Source: Lentimicrobiaceae bacterium (GTDB lineage Bacteria; Bacteroidota; Bacteroidia; Bacteroidales; F082). From it: DNA of 64,000 nucleotides. Below, in pieces: positions 19,031 through 29,017 of the stretch. The notes beneath the pieces are model-generated. The model was not told the origin of the DNA. It did not search any database and saw nothing but the letters and a program-made list of their open reading frames with translations. The DNA is taken from NCBI GenBank assembly GCA_015061365.1, contig SUWS01000001.1:27576-91575 (forward strand), in the 5' to 3' direction. Each line of letters begins with the position of its first letter. Position 1 is the first letter of the stretch. The translations under genes were made by a program, and so were the position numbers.

Positions 19031-19651
19031 ATGAAAAAAAGATTTTTATTTATCTTACTGATTAGTTTGTTAGTAGGACTACAAACTAAAGCGCAGACGG
19101 TCTCGACTTTCACAATGAAGGTTGGTCCTAAAGTAGGTTTGAACCTGTCAACTCTCAATGGGACACAAGATTTCGAGAATGTGTCAATGAAAACTTCTTT
19201 CAATGGTGGAGTCGTTTTTAACATGAGATGGGGACAACGTCATTTGAGCAGTGCTTTCGGTACTGGTATTTTTGGTCTTCAACCGGAGATCTTATTTTCA
19301 ATGCAGGGAGCTAATGTTGATGGAAGACCTGTGAATCTTAATTATCTCACAGTCCCTGTAATGCTTAAGTTTTATGCAACAGAGTGTTTTAACATTGAAT
19401 TCGGACCTGAGTTCGCTTTACTGGTTTCAGATCCAGGTACTGTAAACAGAAAAATGTTTACATACGATCTGAGTAACTTAAATGGAGGAAAAGATGTATC
19501 TCTTGCTGTTGGTATTGGTTATGACTTTGATTTTGGTCTTAGCGTCAATGCAAGATATAATTATGGCCTTAGTGAATTGGCAAACAATCTTCCATGGAAA
19601 AATAGTGTGTTTCAAATTTCTTTAAGTTGGTTAATAAAATTAAATATGTAG
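19031..19651 (+). CDS. Outer-membrane beta-barrel (PorT-like) protein
   Basis: Signal peptide MKKRFLFILLISLLVGLQTKAQ; KVGPKVGLNLSTLNG, PEILFSMQGANV...LNYLTVPVMLKFY...FNIEFGPEFALL. Start refined to 19031. Confidence 0.8.
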   Translation: MKKRFLFILLISLLVGLQTKAQTVSTFTMKVGPKVGLNLSTLNGTQDFENVSMKTSFNGGVVFNMRWGQRHLSSAFGTGIFGLQPEILFSMQGANVDGRPVNLNYLTVPVMLKFYATECFNIEFGPEFALLVSDPGTVNRKMFTYDLSNLNGGKDVSLAVGIGYDFDFGLSVNARYNYGLSELANNLPWKNSVFQISLSWLIKLNM

Positions 19652-19653
19652 TT

Positions 19654-20697
19654 ATGAAAAGAATTATATTATGTTCAGTCTTAAGTATAATAGCATTGTT
19701 ATATTCATGTAATAAAGATATTGAAATCGAATCTGGATATCAGGTCAATGTGACAGTTAATCCGTCTAATGTTATGGGTGTATTCTCTGGAATTGATTAT
19801 GAAATGCCAGAAGATTGTGTTCTTAGAATAAACCTTTATGTGTATGATAGTGAAGGATATTTGATAGAGGAATTACATGGTAAATGTTATGATTATACAA
19901 AAAAAGTTGATTTTTCAGTAAAGTTACCAGTAGGTGAATATACATTTGTTTCAACATCGGATATGTATGATACTTCTGGGTCTTGGGGTGACAACGGTGA
20001 ATTCTGGCACTTTTCAAATGTAGATTATATATATGATTTTACAATTGAAGATACTGGTTATTTAGGATTTGATAATAAGACACTTGGTGTCATGATATCG
20101 AAAGAAAGTATAGATTCTCCTAAAAATATACTTATATCATTAGAAGCGGCAACGGCACTTATTCGCTATTCTTATAAAGATCTTCATTATGAGCTTGATG
20201 ATATATTTGAGTTCGTTGGATTAGAAGGTCAATATTATCAAATTTATCAATATGATTTATTGATAGATAAGAATGTAGAAAAAGTTGTAATTGAAAGAAA
20301 TAAATTTGTTTATCCAGTATATAGTACTTCTCGTTTTGTTTCTAGAGGTGATTATCCATGGTATTATAGTCAAAATATGTATGGTTATGAGGCGGTCCTG
20401 CCTATGAATAATGTTAGTTTTTGGCTACAAGCAACATTTAATAATATTGAAGACGATACAATGGTAGTAGACCCTGAGTGGATTCATCCAGTATTATTGA
20501 AATCAATTAAGAGTGGTATGCTTTACGATGTTGAAATTGACCTAATGAATAAAGATATTGAAATTGAGTTGGCTGCTGAAGATAAGATGGATTCTGATAT
20601 ATCAACAATGAAGAGCAAAAACACTGAAATGAAATTGATGGATTTGGTAGATTCTAATCCAAATCTTAAAGTTGACCGTTCTAACTTAAGCAAATGA
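19654..20697 (+). CDS. Lipoprotein (FimB/Mfa2-like or DUF5119-like)
   Basis: Lipobox LLYSCNK; Bacteroidetes lipoprotein fold pattern (RINLYVYDSEGYLIEEL...LPVGEYTFVSTSD). Start refined to 19654. Confidence 0.55.
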   Translation: MKRIILCSVLSIIALLYSCNKDIEIESGYQVNVTVNPSNVMGVFSGIDYEMPEDCVLRINLYVYDSEGYLIEELHGKCYDYTKKVDFSVKLPVGEYTFVSTSDMYDTSGSWGDNGEFWHFSNVDYIYDFTIEDTGYLGFDNKTLGVMISKESIDSPKNILISLEAATALIRYSYKDLHYELDDIFEFVGLEGQYYQIYQYDLLIDKNVEKVVIERNKFVYPVYSTSRFVSRGDYPWYYSQNMYGYEAVLPMNNVSFWLQATFNNIEDDTMVVDPEWIHPVLLKSIKSGMLYDVEIDLMNKDIEIELAAEDKMDSDISTMKSKNTEMKLMDLVDSNPNLKVDRSNLSK

Positions 20698-20705
20698 ATT
20701 ATTTA

Positions 20706-20729
20706 AGTCAGGGACAATTGCCCCTGACT
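20706..20729 (+). terminator. Intercistronic hairpin
   Basis: AGTCAGGG (20706-20713) pairs with CCCTGACT (20722-20729); no strong U-tract. Confidence 0.4.
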
Positions 20730-20752
20730 ATCTATTATTAAAATCTGCCGTT

Positions 20753-21793
20753 ATGATAAAAAAATACATTCTTTCGTTACTTATTGTTTTAAGTGCGTGC
20801 TCGTTTATATCCGCCCAAGAATTAGAAACACTTTACCTTAAAGATGGTTCAATCCTTAAGGGGGTAATGGTCGAGCAAGAACCAGGCAAAATGGTTCTCT
20901 TCTCAGGCGATCTGGTAAAGATTTCTCATGGTTTACGTATGGTGTCTGAGGATGTGTATGAGATACCGTGGGGTGATATCTCATATTTTGAGAAAGATGA
21001 CAGATCGGTTTTATTATTGTCAGGAACTGATAGTCGTGTAACACTAAAAAATGGCAAATCTTACGAGGGCCTCGTTAAAGAGATTCATCCGGGACAGTTC
21101 CTTAAATTAAAAAATGAAAGTGATAAAACCTACGAATTCAACTATTCTGATATTAAAACAATTGAGACAATAGGGATAAATGAGAAACAGTCTTTAATAG
21201 AGCAATTATATCATAAGGATATGATAATATTAAAGAATGGAAAAACTGTTGTCGGCTTTATAGCTAAACAGAATATTGGAAAAACATTATCTGTCATTTT
21301 GGATGATGGTACTGATTTCGAAATCGAACTTACAGACATATACAGAATGAAAAAATCTGCTAATGAAAATTATAATCCAATCTATGATGTTGTGTTGCAA
21401 CCAGGACAATTTGTACATGGTAAAGTCGATATAGAATTTCAAAATATTAAGCCAACCCAAGCAAATATCTATATTGTAAACACCGAGGCTAAGATGATAG
21501 ATGCTTCTGTAGGACAGAAAGTGAACATCCATGCTAATCTTGTTGATAAGGAAGCTAAGATAAGTGCTGTTAAGGCAGTAAGAATCACAGAAAAGGCAAA
21601 CCTTGTCGGTAACAAGGAAAATCATTACGAGACATTCAGAATGGAAGATTTTGAAAATTCCAATATCGTAATTGAAAAGTCTGAAGTGTCTAAAGTAGGA
21701 ACAACAGAGTTTTCGTTCATTCCTTCTGAAACCGGATACTACGTATTGCAAGTTAGCAACATCAACGGATTTATAATTGTCAGAGTATCATAA
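20753..21793 (+). CDS. Secreted repeat protein, unknown function
   Basis: Signal peptide/lipobox-like MIKKYILSLLIVLSACSFISAQ; three LK(D/N)G-x-x-x-x-G-type repeats. Confidence 0.7.
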   Translation: MIKKYILSLLIVLSACSFISAQELETLYLKDGSILKGVMVEQEPGKMVLFSGDLVKISHGLRMVSEDVYEIPWGDISYFEKDDRSVLLLSGTDSRVTLKNGKSYEGLVKEIHPGQFLKLKNESDKTYEFNYSDIKTIETIGINEKQSLIEQLYHKDMIILKNGKTVVGFIAKQNIGKTLSVILDDGTDFEIELTDIYRMKKSANENYNPIYDVVLQPGQFVHGKVDIEFQNIKPTQANIYIVNTEAKMIDASVGQKVNIHANLVDKEAKISAVKAVRITEKANLVGNKENHYETFRMEDFENSNIVIEKSEVSKVGTTEFSFIPSETGYYVLQVSNINGFIIVRVS

Positions 21794-21806
21794 ATTAATA
21801 AACAAT

Positions 21807-22658
21807 ATGAGGATTAGGTATTTATTGTTGGTGACAATAGCATACTTGTCACTCGCTTCATGTACGCCGACAAGAAGTGTGTCAAAGATTAGCTATCAGT
21901 CTTTCAGGACTACGTTTGCTCAACCGGATAAAGAACATCCTATACCTGAAGACGCTGAGATAGTTCTTATGTATGACATTTCTGACAAAGGTGATTTCAA
22001 TGTTGTTGTTTATAACAAGACTGATGAAATTATGACTATTGACCAAACAAAATCATTCTTTGTATCATCAAGCGGCAAATCTCAATCATACTTCGATCCA
22101 ACTATAAGAACGATTTCACAAACCAATTCATCATCAACATCAAGAGGTACTTCCGTAAATTTGGGCGCAATTGCCAATGTATTAGGAGTTGGCGGAGCTG
22201 TAGGCGGTTTGCTCTATGGTGTCAATGTTGGAGGAGGAAGCTCTAATGGAGTTGCGGTAACGGAAGTCACTCAGATGGCTGACCAACCGACAGTTTCATT
22301 GGCTCCAAGAAGTTATGCCGCGATGTCAAAGACATTTAACGAACCTATGATAGGACGAGATGTTATAAGCACAAATTTGGAAATGACAGAAAAGACCTCT
22401 CATTGTAATTTTAGTTTTTGCATATCATATTCACTTGATGGCGGAGTAAGTTATAAGAAATTGGTCACCGATTTCTATTCTAATTCTCGTATTGTTGTTC
22501 CTGTTTCTAAAAATGAACAATTGAACGATGCCTTAAAAGAGATATTCAGAATAAAACCAGATGCTATTTATGAGCCTTTCTATCAGCTGATATTTGATGA
22601 TAATCTTTACAGCAGCTATGATATTTATACAAATGGATTATTCTTTGATTTTAAATGA
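21807..22658 (+). CDS. Lipoprotein, unknown function
   Basis: Lipobox YLSLASCTPTRS; Gly-rich central segment. Start refined to 21807. Confidence 0.7.
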   Translation: MRIRYLLLVTIAYLSLASCTPTRSVSKISYQSFRTTFAQPDKEHPIPEDAEIVLMYDISDKGDFNVVVYNKTDEIMTIDQTKSFFVSSSGKSQSYFDPTIRTISQTNSSSTSRGTSVNLGAIANVLGVGGAVGGLLYGVNVGGGSSNGVAVTEVTQMADQPTVSLAPRSYAAMSKTFNEPMIGRDVISTNLEMTEKTSHCNFSFCISYSLDGGVSYKKLVTDFYSNSRIVVPVSKNEQLNDALKEIFRIKPDAIYEPFYQLIFDDNLYSSYDIYTNGLFFDFK

Positions 22659-22676
22659 TAAAAACCGATATTTGAT

Positions 22677-23615
22677 ATGGGAAGATTTATTGTTAAGATT
22701 TTATTAATGACATCTATAGTTATTATAACCAGCAGTTGTAAAGTGCAGAAAGTTGATATTATCGGTAGATATGGTACAGAAATATATGATTATAAGAAGA
22801 ATAAAATTGCAGAAATACCAAGTACGGGAAGAGTAACAGTTGAAATCAGTAAAAAATACGATGATTTACCAATGTTTTTATCTTATGATAGAAATGTTGG
22901 AGTTTATGTACCATTTGCATTTAATTTTGAAAAGAAGTCAACCAAGGAAGTATTGTTGTGTACCACATGGCCTACAGCACCTTTGTTATTTTTTGGTCCT
23001 TTCCTTTATGTAGCTGCTGATGTGGGTAATTCTCAATTTGTTAACCATTTCAAATACCTGCCTGAACAACAGACCAATCAAGATATAGTGTTCACCCCTC
23101 TTAAACAAACTGCAGATTATAAGACAGTCGGTAAGAAAAGATCATATTTACCGAGTTATGAAACAGTGGATAACAATAAAGATAAAAAGGAAGAATATCT
23201 CAACTACACTCAACGTGAAGAAAGAACAGTTGTTGATAATAATGCCAGCAATACATATAAAAGTCAACCTGCTCGTACTGAGTCTGTGAATCACTCTCAA
23301 CATGTTATTGGTACTTATTACGGTACAGGCAGACTGATGTCGGATAACGAATTAATAGAACGATATGACAATTTAAAAATTGTTGTTACAAAACGAACAG
23401 ATAATATGGTTAAAGTTGATGTATATGTTAATAGTATTCCATATTTCAGCTCTACCAATATTTACAATATATCAAAAACATACAATGAATATACTTTACA
23501 TCATACAACCAATGATTCATACATCACTGTAGATGAAGATGGTAAACTTGATTTTACATATAAAAATATCAGGAATAAGGGTTATGTCCTGAAAATTAAT
23601 GCTGAAAAAGAATAA
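22677..23615 (+). CDS. Lipoprotein, unknown function
   Basis: Lipobox IVIITSSCKVQK. Confidence 0.68.
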   Translation: MGRFIVKILLMTSIVIITSSCKVQKVDIIGRYGTEIYDYKKNKIAEIPSTGRVTVEISKKYDDLPMFLSYDRNVGVYVPFAFNFEKKSTKEVLLCTTWPTAPLLFFGPFLYVAADVGNSQFVNHFKYLPEQQTNQDIVFTPLKQTADYKTVGKKRSYLPSYETVDNNKDKKEEYLNYTQREERTVVDNNASNTYKSQPARTESVNHSQHVIGTYYGTGRLMSDNELIERYDNLKIVVTKRTDNMVKVDVYVNSIPYFSSTNIYNISKTYNEYTLHHTTNDSYITVDEDGKLDFTYKNIRNKGYVLKINAEKE

Positions 23616-23645
23616 AATTAAGAGTTTAATTTAAAATATAATATT

Positions 23646-24341
23646 ATGGGAAATAGTAAAACAATATGTCCAGGAATGGAAGGCGCATATACAAGTGCAT
23701 CAAACAATTTTAACCAACAAGATGTGAATACACCGCCTCAAGGTACGCAATTTTCTACTCCATTTACCACCATGCATTCTCCAACAATGTCATATCAAAA
23801 ACCAATAGTTGGTTTCTTATATTCAGTATCAAAAACATCTGCGGGTGAGTATTGGCCATTGCATGTAGGTTCTAATAGTATAGGTCGTTCGCAGGATAAT
23901 GATGTTTGTCTTAGCGAAACAACGGTTTCATCTCAGCATGCTGTTTTGGTAGTAAGACAGATGAAGAATCCTGAAAAGATTATAGCATCTATATGTGATT
24001 CTCGCTCAACCTGCGGAACCATGATAAATGGAGAAAGCCTTGGTTTTGATCCAAGAGAGTGTTTTAATGGTGATGTCATAACTATAGGTGAGCATTACGA
24101 CTTATATTTCATATTAATTGATGCTAAACAGATTGGGCTAAATACTTGTCGAGAGTTTTCTCCTTCTGATATGAATATGGGAGATGCTTATTCGCAATCG
24201 ATGTCAAATGATATTCCCAGAACAGATTATAATGATAGAATGGGCTCAGGTACGGGTACTGTTGGTTTTGATGGACAAGCTCCTAAAGCATCATCGTTTA
24301 ACACAGATAGAAACACACATACAGGAACTCAGTTCTTGTAA
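23646..24341 (+). CDS. FHA-domain protein (soluble), T6SS-associated
   Basis: VGSNSIGRSQDNDVCLSETTVSSQHAVLVV...DSRSTCGTMINGESLG; directly upstream of tssH. Confidence 0.85.
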   Translation: MGNSKTICPGMEGAYTSASNNFNQQDVNTPPQGTQFSTPFTTMHSPTMSYQKPIVGFLYSVSKTSAGEYWPLHVGSNSIGRSQDNDVCLSETTVSSQHAVLVVRQMKNPEKIIASICDSRSTCGTMINGESLGFDPRECFNGDVITIGEHYDLYFILIDAKQIGLNTCREFSPSDMNMGDAYSQSMSNDIPRTDYNDRMGSGTGTVGFDGQAPKASSFNTDRNTHTGTQFL

Positions 24342-24349
24342 TCAAACCA

Positions 24350-26611
24350 TTGATAAATATGATTAATAAATTAGATGGATTTGATGATAGTGCAATAGAG
24401 GTGTTTCAAATAGCTGAGGCATACGCTAAAGAGAATATGAATGCAGCTATTGAGCCAGCACATATTTTAAAGGCACTACTCCACAAAGATATTGGTTTGG
24501 TCTCATTTATTGAGAAAGAATTGGAAGCAGACTACTACTATATCTTAGAGTGGGCAGATATGCGAATTAAAATGTCAAAAAAGAGTTCCGACTCTTCGAT
24601 GAAAGGTTTTTCTGCTTTAACAAAAGCCGTAGTCAGTGAAGCGGATAGCATCCGTGCCAACTCAAAGAAGGAATCCATCGATCCTATTTCACTGCTTATT
24701 GCTGTCGTTACTCCGGGTGTAGGTTTTACCTTTGAGCAATTGAAGACACTTCCACTCCAGAAAGAAAGTATTGCAGCGGCTTGTAGCTCTCAAAATGGTA
24801 AGATTGCAACCTCATCTAATACAGAAACAAAAAAGCATTCAAAAAGTTCAGGAGGCAAAAGCATTGAAGTATATTGTATTCTGAAAAACCAACAGCAAGC
24901 AGACGGGAAACTGTCTGAATCGATAGGGTTCGAAGATGAACTCGGAGAGATTTACGGCATTCTTGGTCGTAAAACAAAATCAAACATCCTCATTACTGGC
25001 GAATCGGGTGTTGGTAAAACAGCGTTGGTCAATGCTTTTGTGCAAGCCATTACCAATGGTAAAGTTCCGACCTATCTTCAAAATGCACAAGTATATGAGC
25101 TTGATACAATAGCGTTGTCGATCGGAGTATCATATAAAAGTGAGATTGAAGGTCGAATGAAAAAGATATTGGATGAATTATCTGATAAGGATAATGCTAT
25201 CCTCGTAATTGAATCATTCGACAAACTTATGGATAAGCAAGGTGCACTTAGCGGTACTATCAATCTTCTGAAATCTTCATTGAATCAAGGTCTATTGTGT
25301 ATTTGTACTTCATCTATTGAAGGATTCACAAAGAATATTGAAACCGATAAGGAAATTACAGGTAAGTTTGAACGTATCATTATTGAAGAGCCATCAGTTG
25401 ATGCAACAGATACTATACTTCAAACTGTTGTAAAATCATTTGAGACATTCCACAACTTAAAAGTGTCTGATGATTTTATAATCAACTCAATTAGACTTGC
25501 TAAGAGATATTTCAGCGAGAAACATTTACCAGATTCAGCAATAGACTTAATTGATCGTACAATGGCATTGCTGAAAATCAAAAATGATTTGAACCCGGAC
25601 GAGAAGAAAGATGTTGTATGTGTAGAACATTTGATGGAAGTTGTTTCACAGAAAACAGGTATTCCATTAGGAAATGTTCAGGCAGCAGAAAGAGACAGAC
25701 TTGTAAATGCAGAAGACATTCTAAAAAAACGAGTTGTCGGTCAAGACCATGCAATAAAGGTTGTACTTGATTCAATCTACGAATCGCGCTCGGGATTGAA
25801 CAAAAAAGGTCAGCCAATAGGTAGCTTCTTCTTCCTCGGTCCTACTGGTACAGGTAAAACAGAGCTTGCAAAATCATTAGCGGAATTCTTATTCCAAGAT
25901 GATACCGCAATTCTTCGATTTGATATGTCAGAATACAAAGAGGAACACTCAGTAGCCTTGCTCTATGGAGCCCCTCCAGGATATGTTGGTTATGAAGAAG
26001 GTGGTTTGTTGGTAAACCAAATTCGCCAGAAGCCCTATTCTATCGTGCTTTTTGATGAAATTGAAAAAGCTCATCGTTCTGTATTCGACTTGTTCTTGCA
26101 AATTCTTGATGAAGGCAAGTTGCATGACAGATTAGGACGTGTGGGTGATTTCTCCAATGCCTTGATTATTTTCACTTCTAACATTGGCAGTCAATATGTA
26201 TTTGACCAATTCGGAAAGAATATTGTTCCTACACATAATGATATGCTTGAAGTTATGCAGGGGCATTTTCGACCAGAGTTTTTGGCTCGTCTAACAGAGA
26301 TTGTTCCTTTCGCCCCTATTAATGAAAAGATTGTAACAATGATATTCAATATTCACCTGAAAGGACTGTTGAAGACATTGAAGGAGCAAAATATAACCTT
26401 AACAGTTGATGATAAAGCTATTCACAAGATAGCAATGAGCGGATTTAATGCTCAATACGGAGCAAGACCTATTCTCGGTATTCTCCGCAAAGATATTCGC
26501 CGTCCGTTGTCAAAGATGATAATCTCTGGTGAGTTGAAGGATGGTGATAGTGTTACTCTTACAATTGACGAGAAAGATGAATTAAAATGGGATATCTTAC
26601 ATCTCGAATAA
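24350..26611 (+). CDS. tssH: T6SS AAA+ ATPase TssH/ClpV-like
   Basis: Clp N-domain-like start, two Walker A motifs (ITGESGVGKTALV; LGPTGTGKTELAKSLAE), D2 Walker B IVLFDEIEKAH; adjacent to TssB/TssC. Confidence 0.93.
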   Translation: MINMINKLDGFDDSAIEVFQIAEAYAKENMNAAIEPAHILKALLHKDIGLVSFIEKELEADYYYILEWADMRIKMSKKSSDSSMKGFSALTKAVVSEADSIRANSKKESIDPISLLIAVVTPGVGFTFEQLKTLPLQKESIAAACSSQNGKIATSSNTETKKHSKSSGGKSIEVYCILKNQQQADGKLSESIGFEDELGEIYGILGRKTKSNILITGESGVGKTALVNAFVQAITNGKVPTYLQNAQVYELDTIALSIGVSYKSEIEGRMKKILDELSDKDNAILVIESFDKLMDKQGALSGTINLLKSSLNQGLLCICTSSIEGFTKNIETDKEITGKFERIIIEEPSVDATDTILQTVVKSFETFHNLKVSDDFIINSIRLAKRYFSEKHLPDSAIDLIDRTMALLKIKNDLNPDEKKDVVCVEHLMEVVSQKTGIPLGNVQAAERDRLVNAEDILKKRVVGQDHAIKVVLDSIYESRSGLNKKGQPIGSFFFLGPTGTGKTELAKSLAEFLFQDDTAILRFDMSEYKEEHSVALLYGAPPGYVGYEEGGLLVNQIRQKPYSIVLFDEIEKAHRSVFDLFLQILDEGKLHDRLGRVGDFSNALIIFTSNIGSQYVFDQFGKNIVPTHNDMLEVMQGHFRPEFLARLTEIVPFAPINEKIVTMIFNIHLKGLLKTLKEQNITLTVDDKAIHKIAMSGFNAQYGARPILGILRKDIRRPLSKMIISGELKDGDSVTLTIDEKDELKWDILHLE

Positions 26612-26632
26612 TCACATAAAATATTATCTAAT

Positions 26633-27079
26633 ATGGCAAAGAAAACAGTAATTTCTAAAGTCCTCGATGCTGAGGCAGTAGATGGTATCATTGAGTTTCC
26701 TCAAAACAAGACCCTCTACGTAGATCAGTTTACCGACATGGCACCAGTTAAGCCAGGTGAAGTCTTTCAGCCTGAGACGATGGAAGATGTCTTTGAACGT
26801 TATCAACCAGAAAAGCGTAATGTACAGATGTTAGATTTGGAAGGTCGCCCTATTAAGGAGAACTTCAAGTTTAATGCGATTAAGGATTTTGATGACAAGG
26901 AACTTGTCAAGCAAAGTGCTTATTTAGGTCAGCAGAAAGCAGCAATAGATTCATATAAAACTATTGAGCTGCAGTTGATAAAGAATAAAGTGCTTAGACG
27001 TGCATTTGAAGATGAAGAAAGCAGAAAACATCTTGTAGTTGCATTACAGGCTATTCTTGCAGAGTTGGAGAATAATTAA
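26633..27079 (+). CDS. tssB: T6SS contractile sheath small subunit TssB
   Basis: 148-aa protein between ClpV and TssC; conserved FKFNAIKDFDDKELVKQS...LRRAFEDEESRKHLV. Confidence 0.88.
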   Translation: MAKKTVISKVLDAEAVDGIIEFPQNKTLYVDQFTDMAPVKPGEVFQPETMEDVFERYQPEKRNVQMLDLEGRPIKENFKFNAIKDFDDKELVKQSAYLGQQKAAIDSYKTIELQLIKNKVLRRAFEDEESRKHLVVALQAILAELENN

Positions 27080-27109
27080 TAAGTTGAACCTAATAAATTC
27101 AGAATAATT

Positions 27110-28516
27110 ATGTCAGAAGAATTGAAACCGCAAGTTCAAGCAGCCAGTATAGTTACAACTGCTGAGAGTGCTTATCTGGAAGAGATAAAGAAAATTGAAA
27201 ATCCAACGGACCGCTTGAAAGAAAGTCTCGAAGCTTTGGAAGACTATGGAGATTTCGACCTTTTGGAAACAATGGCTGACGGTTTGGAGAACATGAATCC
27301 AGAAAGCAGGGCGGCAAAGAAAATCTTTTTACAAGATGACGAATTTGCAGAACAACGTAAGCATTTGAAAACAGACTTGCTTATGTGGTTGAACATCCTT
27401 GATAGCGATGCAACTACAGCCTCTGAAGCTGTAGAAAAATGTCAAGAAGCAGCTAAGGCTGCTGAGAAGAATCTTCTTCAGAACCTTGGTAGCGTACATG
27501 AGCAAACAAGTAAATTAGAAACAGCATATCGTTCACTCGGAGAATTTTTTGCAAATGCAGGACAATCGAAACTTAAGTGTCTTAATATCATCAATGTTGA
27601 TAAAGAGGATTTGGGTGATCCTGATGGCCGTGTTTTCGCTGCAGTGCGTGACGAGTTAGGTCGAAACTTTGACCGTCTCTCGTTGAAAGATAACTACTCT
27701 CTTTTGGTTTCTCCTGGTTATCTTGGAAGCAAACAAGTAGTGAATATGTGGGGACAGATGGCATACCGTAATAAAGTTATGTTGGTAACTGACTATGCAG
27801 ACTCTCCTACACTAAAATTGTTGAATAAAGGATTAGACAAAGCTAATTTGAGTGATAGTGATGCTTATTTGGCAAATGTGATTATGGCTTGCAACTACAT
27901 CCTTGGTCGCAAGAAATCAGATGAGAATAACGAAGATGAAGAAGATTTGTTCTTGCCTCCTTCAGCTGCGATAGCAGGCCGCATGAGTAATACAGAGGAA
28001 ACTCCTATTTCACAAGGTATTGCAGGTAAAAAGTACGGTACAATTGATATGGCAAAAGGTACTCGTCTTGACTTGCTTAAGTCGGAACTTACCGCCTTGA
28101 TTGACAAGGGTGTTGTGCCTATGACATTTGAAGAGAACCGAGTAATGGCATTCTCCAACCGTTCTCTTTATAATGGAGCGACTGTAGGTTTGCAAGAGTA
28201 TCCGATCGTTCGTGTTTTCGACTGGATTGGCAAGGTCTTTTCGAATTTCTTCAACGATGAAGCTTTCAAAAATTGGAACGGAAAATTAGCCCAGGAATTA
28301 CGTGAACAAGTTATAGATTTCTTGGAAGATTATAAGGGTCCTGGAAAACTTATTGAAGGGTATTCTAATCCTAAGATTGTTCGTAACGAGAAAACAAAAG
28401 ATATAGAAATAGAGATAGAATTGAAACCATTCTTTGCGGCCAAGAACTTCTACATTAAGTTGACAGGACATAATGGAGATAATGGTGTTACTGAATGGAC
28501 AAATGAAATAAAATAA
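27110..28516 (+). CDS. tssC: T6SS contractile sheath large subunit TssC (DUF5458-type)
   Basis: YSLLVSPGYLGSKQVVNMWGQMAYRNKVMLVTDY...PPSAAIAGRMSNTEE...GVVPMTFEENRVMAFSNRSLYNG; Bacteroidetes TssC pattern. Confidence 0.92.
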   Translation: MSEELKPQVQAASIVTTAESAYLEEIKKIENPTDRLKESLEALEDYGDFDLLETMADGLENMNPESRAAKKIFLQDDEFAEQRKHLKTDLLMWLNILDSDATTASEAVEKCQEAAKAAEKNLLQNLGSVHEQTSKLETAYRSLGEFFANAGQSKLKCLNIINVDKEDLGDPDGRVFAAVRDELGRNFDRLSLKDNYSLLVSPGYLGSKQVVNMWGQMAYRNKVMLVTDYADSPTLKLLNKGLDKANLSDSDAYLANVIMACNYILGRKKSDENNEDEEDLFLPPSAAIAGRMSNTEETPISQGIAGKKYGTIDMAKGTRLDLLKSELTALIDKGVVPMTFEENRVMAFSNRSLYNGATVGLQEYPIVRVFDWIGKVFSNFFNDEAFKNWNGKLAQELREQVIDFLEDYKGPGKLIEGYSNPKIVRNEKTKDIEIEIELKPFFAAKNFYIKLTGHNGDNGVTEWTNEIK

Positions 28517-28544
28517 TTTATAATAATCTAAATCACAAAACATT

Positions 28545-28955
28545 ATGGCAGCTCCAAGAACAGCTCAATTGAAAGTTGACGGTTGCGAAGATCGCGAAGT
28601 CACTTATGTACAATATCAATTTAATCAACAAATTGATGTTGAAGGTCAACCAACAGGTACAACACGTGGTGGCGTTATTAATTTAAGAGTTAAATCGACA
28701 GATGCAGGTAACACAGATTTGTTAGAATGGACCTGTGATTCATACGGCTCAAAAAATGGTACAATCACATGGCCAAATAAACTTGGTGGGATCATGAAGA
28801 CTCTTTCTTTCGTCGATGCTTATTGCGTCAGTTATGAAGAGGTATATGATGATACAAACACAGATCGTATGTATGAGTCTATTACTATCACATGCCGTCA
28901 ACTCAATGTTATAGGTAAAGGTAGTGTTGAATACGATAACCACTGGGCTCTCTAA
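28545..28955 (+). CDS. tssD: Hcp/TssD tube protein 1
   Basis: 136 aa; KVDGCEDREVTYVQYQFNQQIDVEGQPTG..., Bacteroidetes Hcp pattern directly after TssC. Confidence 0.88.
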   Translation: MAAPRTAQLKVDGCEDREVTYVQYQFNQQIDVEGQPTGTTRGGVINLRVKSTDAGNTDLLEWTCDSYGSKNGTITWPNKLGGIMKTLSFVDAYCVSYEEVYDDTNTDRMYESITITCRQLNVIGKGSVEYDNHWAL

Positions 28956-28971
28956 AAATTTAATAACAATG

Positions 28972-29006
28972 AGTGCGACTATCTTAAATAGGTAGCCGCA
29001 CTTTTA
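28972..29006 (+). terminator. Hairpin between the two hcp genes (attenuator/terminator)
   Basis: AGTGCGACTATC (28972-28983) vs GGTAGCCGCACT (28991-29002), 10/12 Watson-Crick pairs plus G-U, followed by TTTT. Confidence 0.6.
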
Positions 29007-29017
29007 ATCAATTTGCT

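Noticed and set aside
24184-24366. Plus ORF overlapping the FHA gene end and tssH start
   Set aside because: Out-of-frame overlap; no start context or domain signal.
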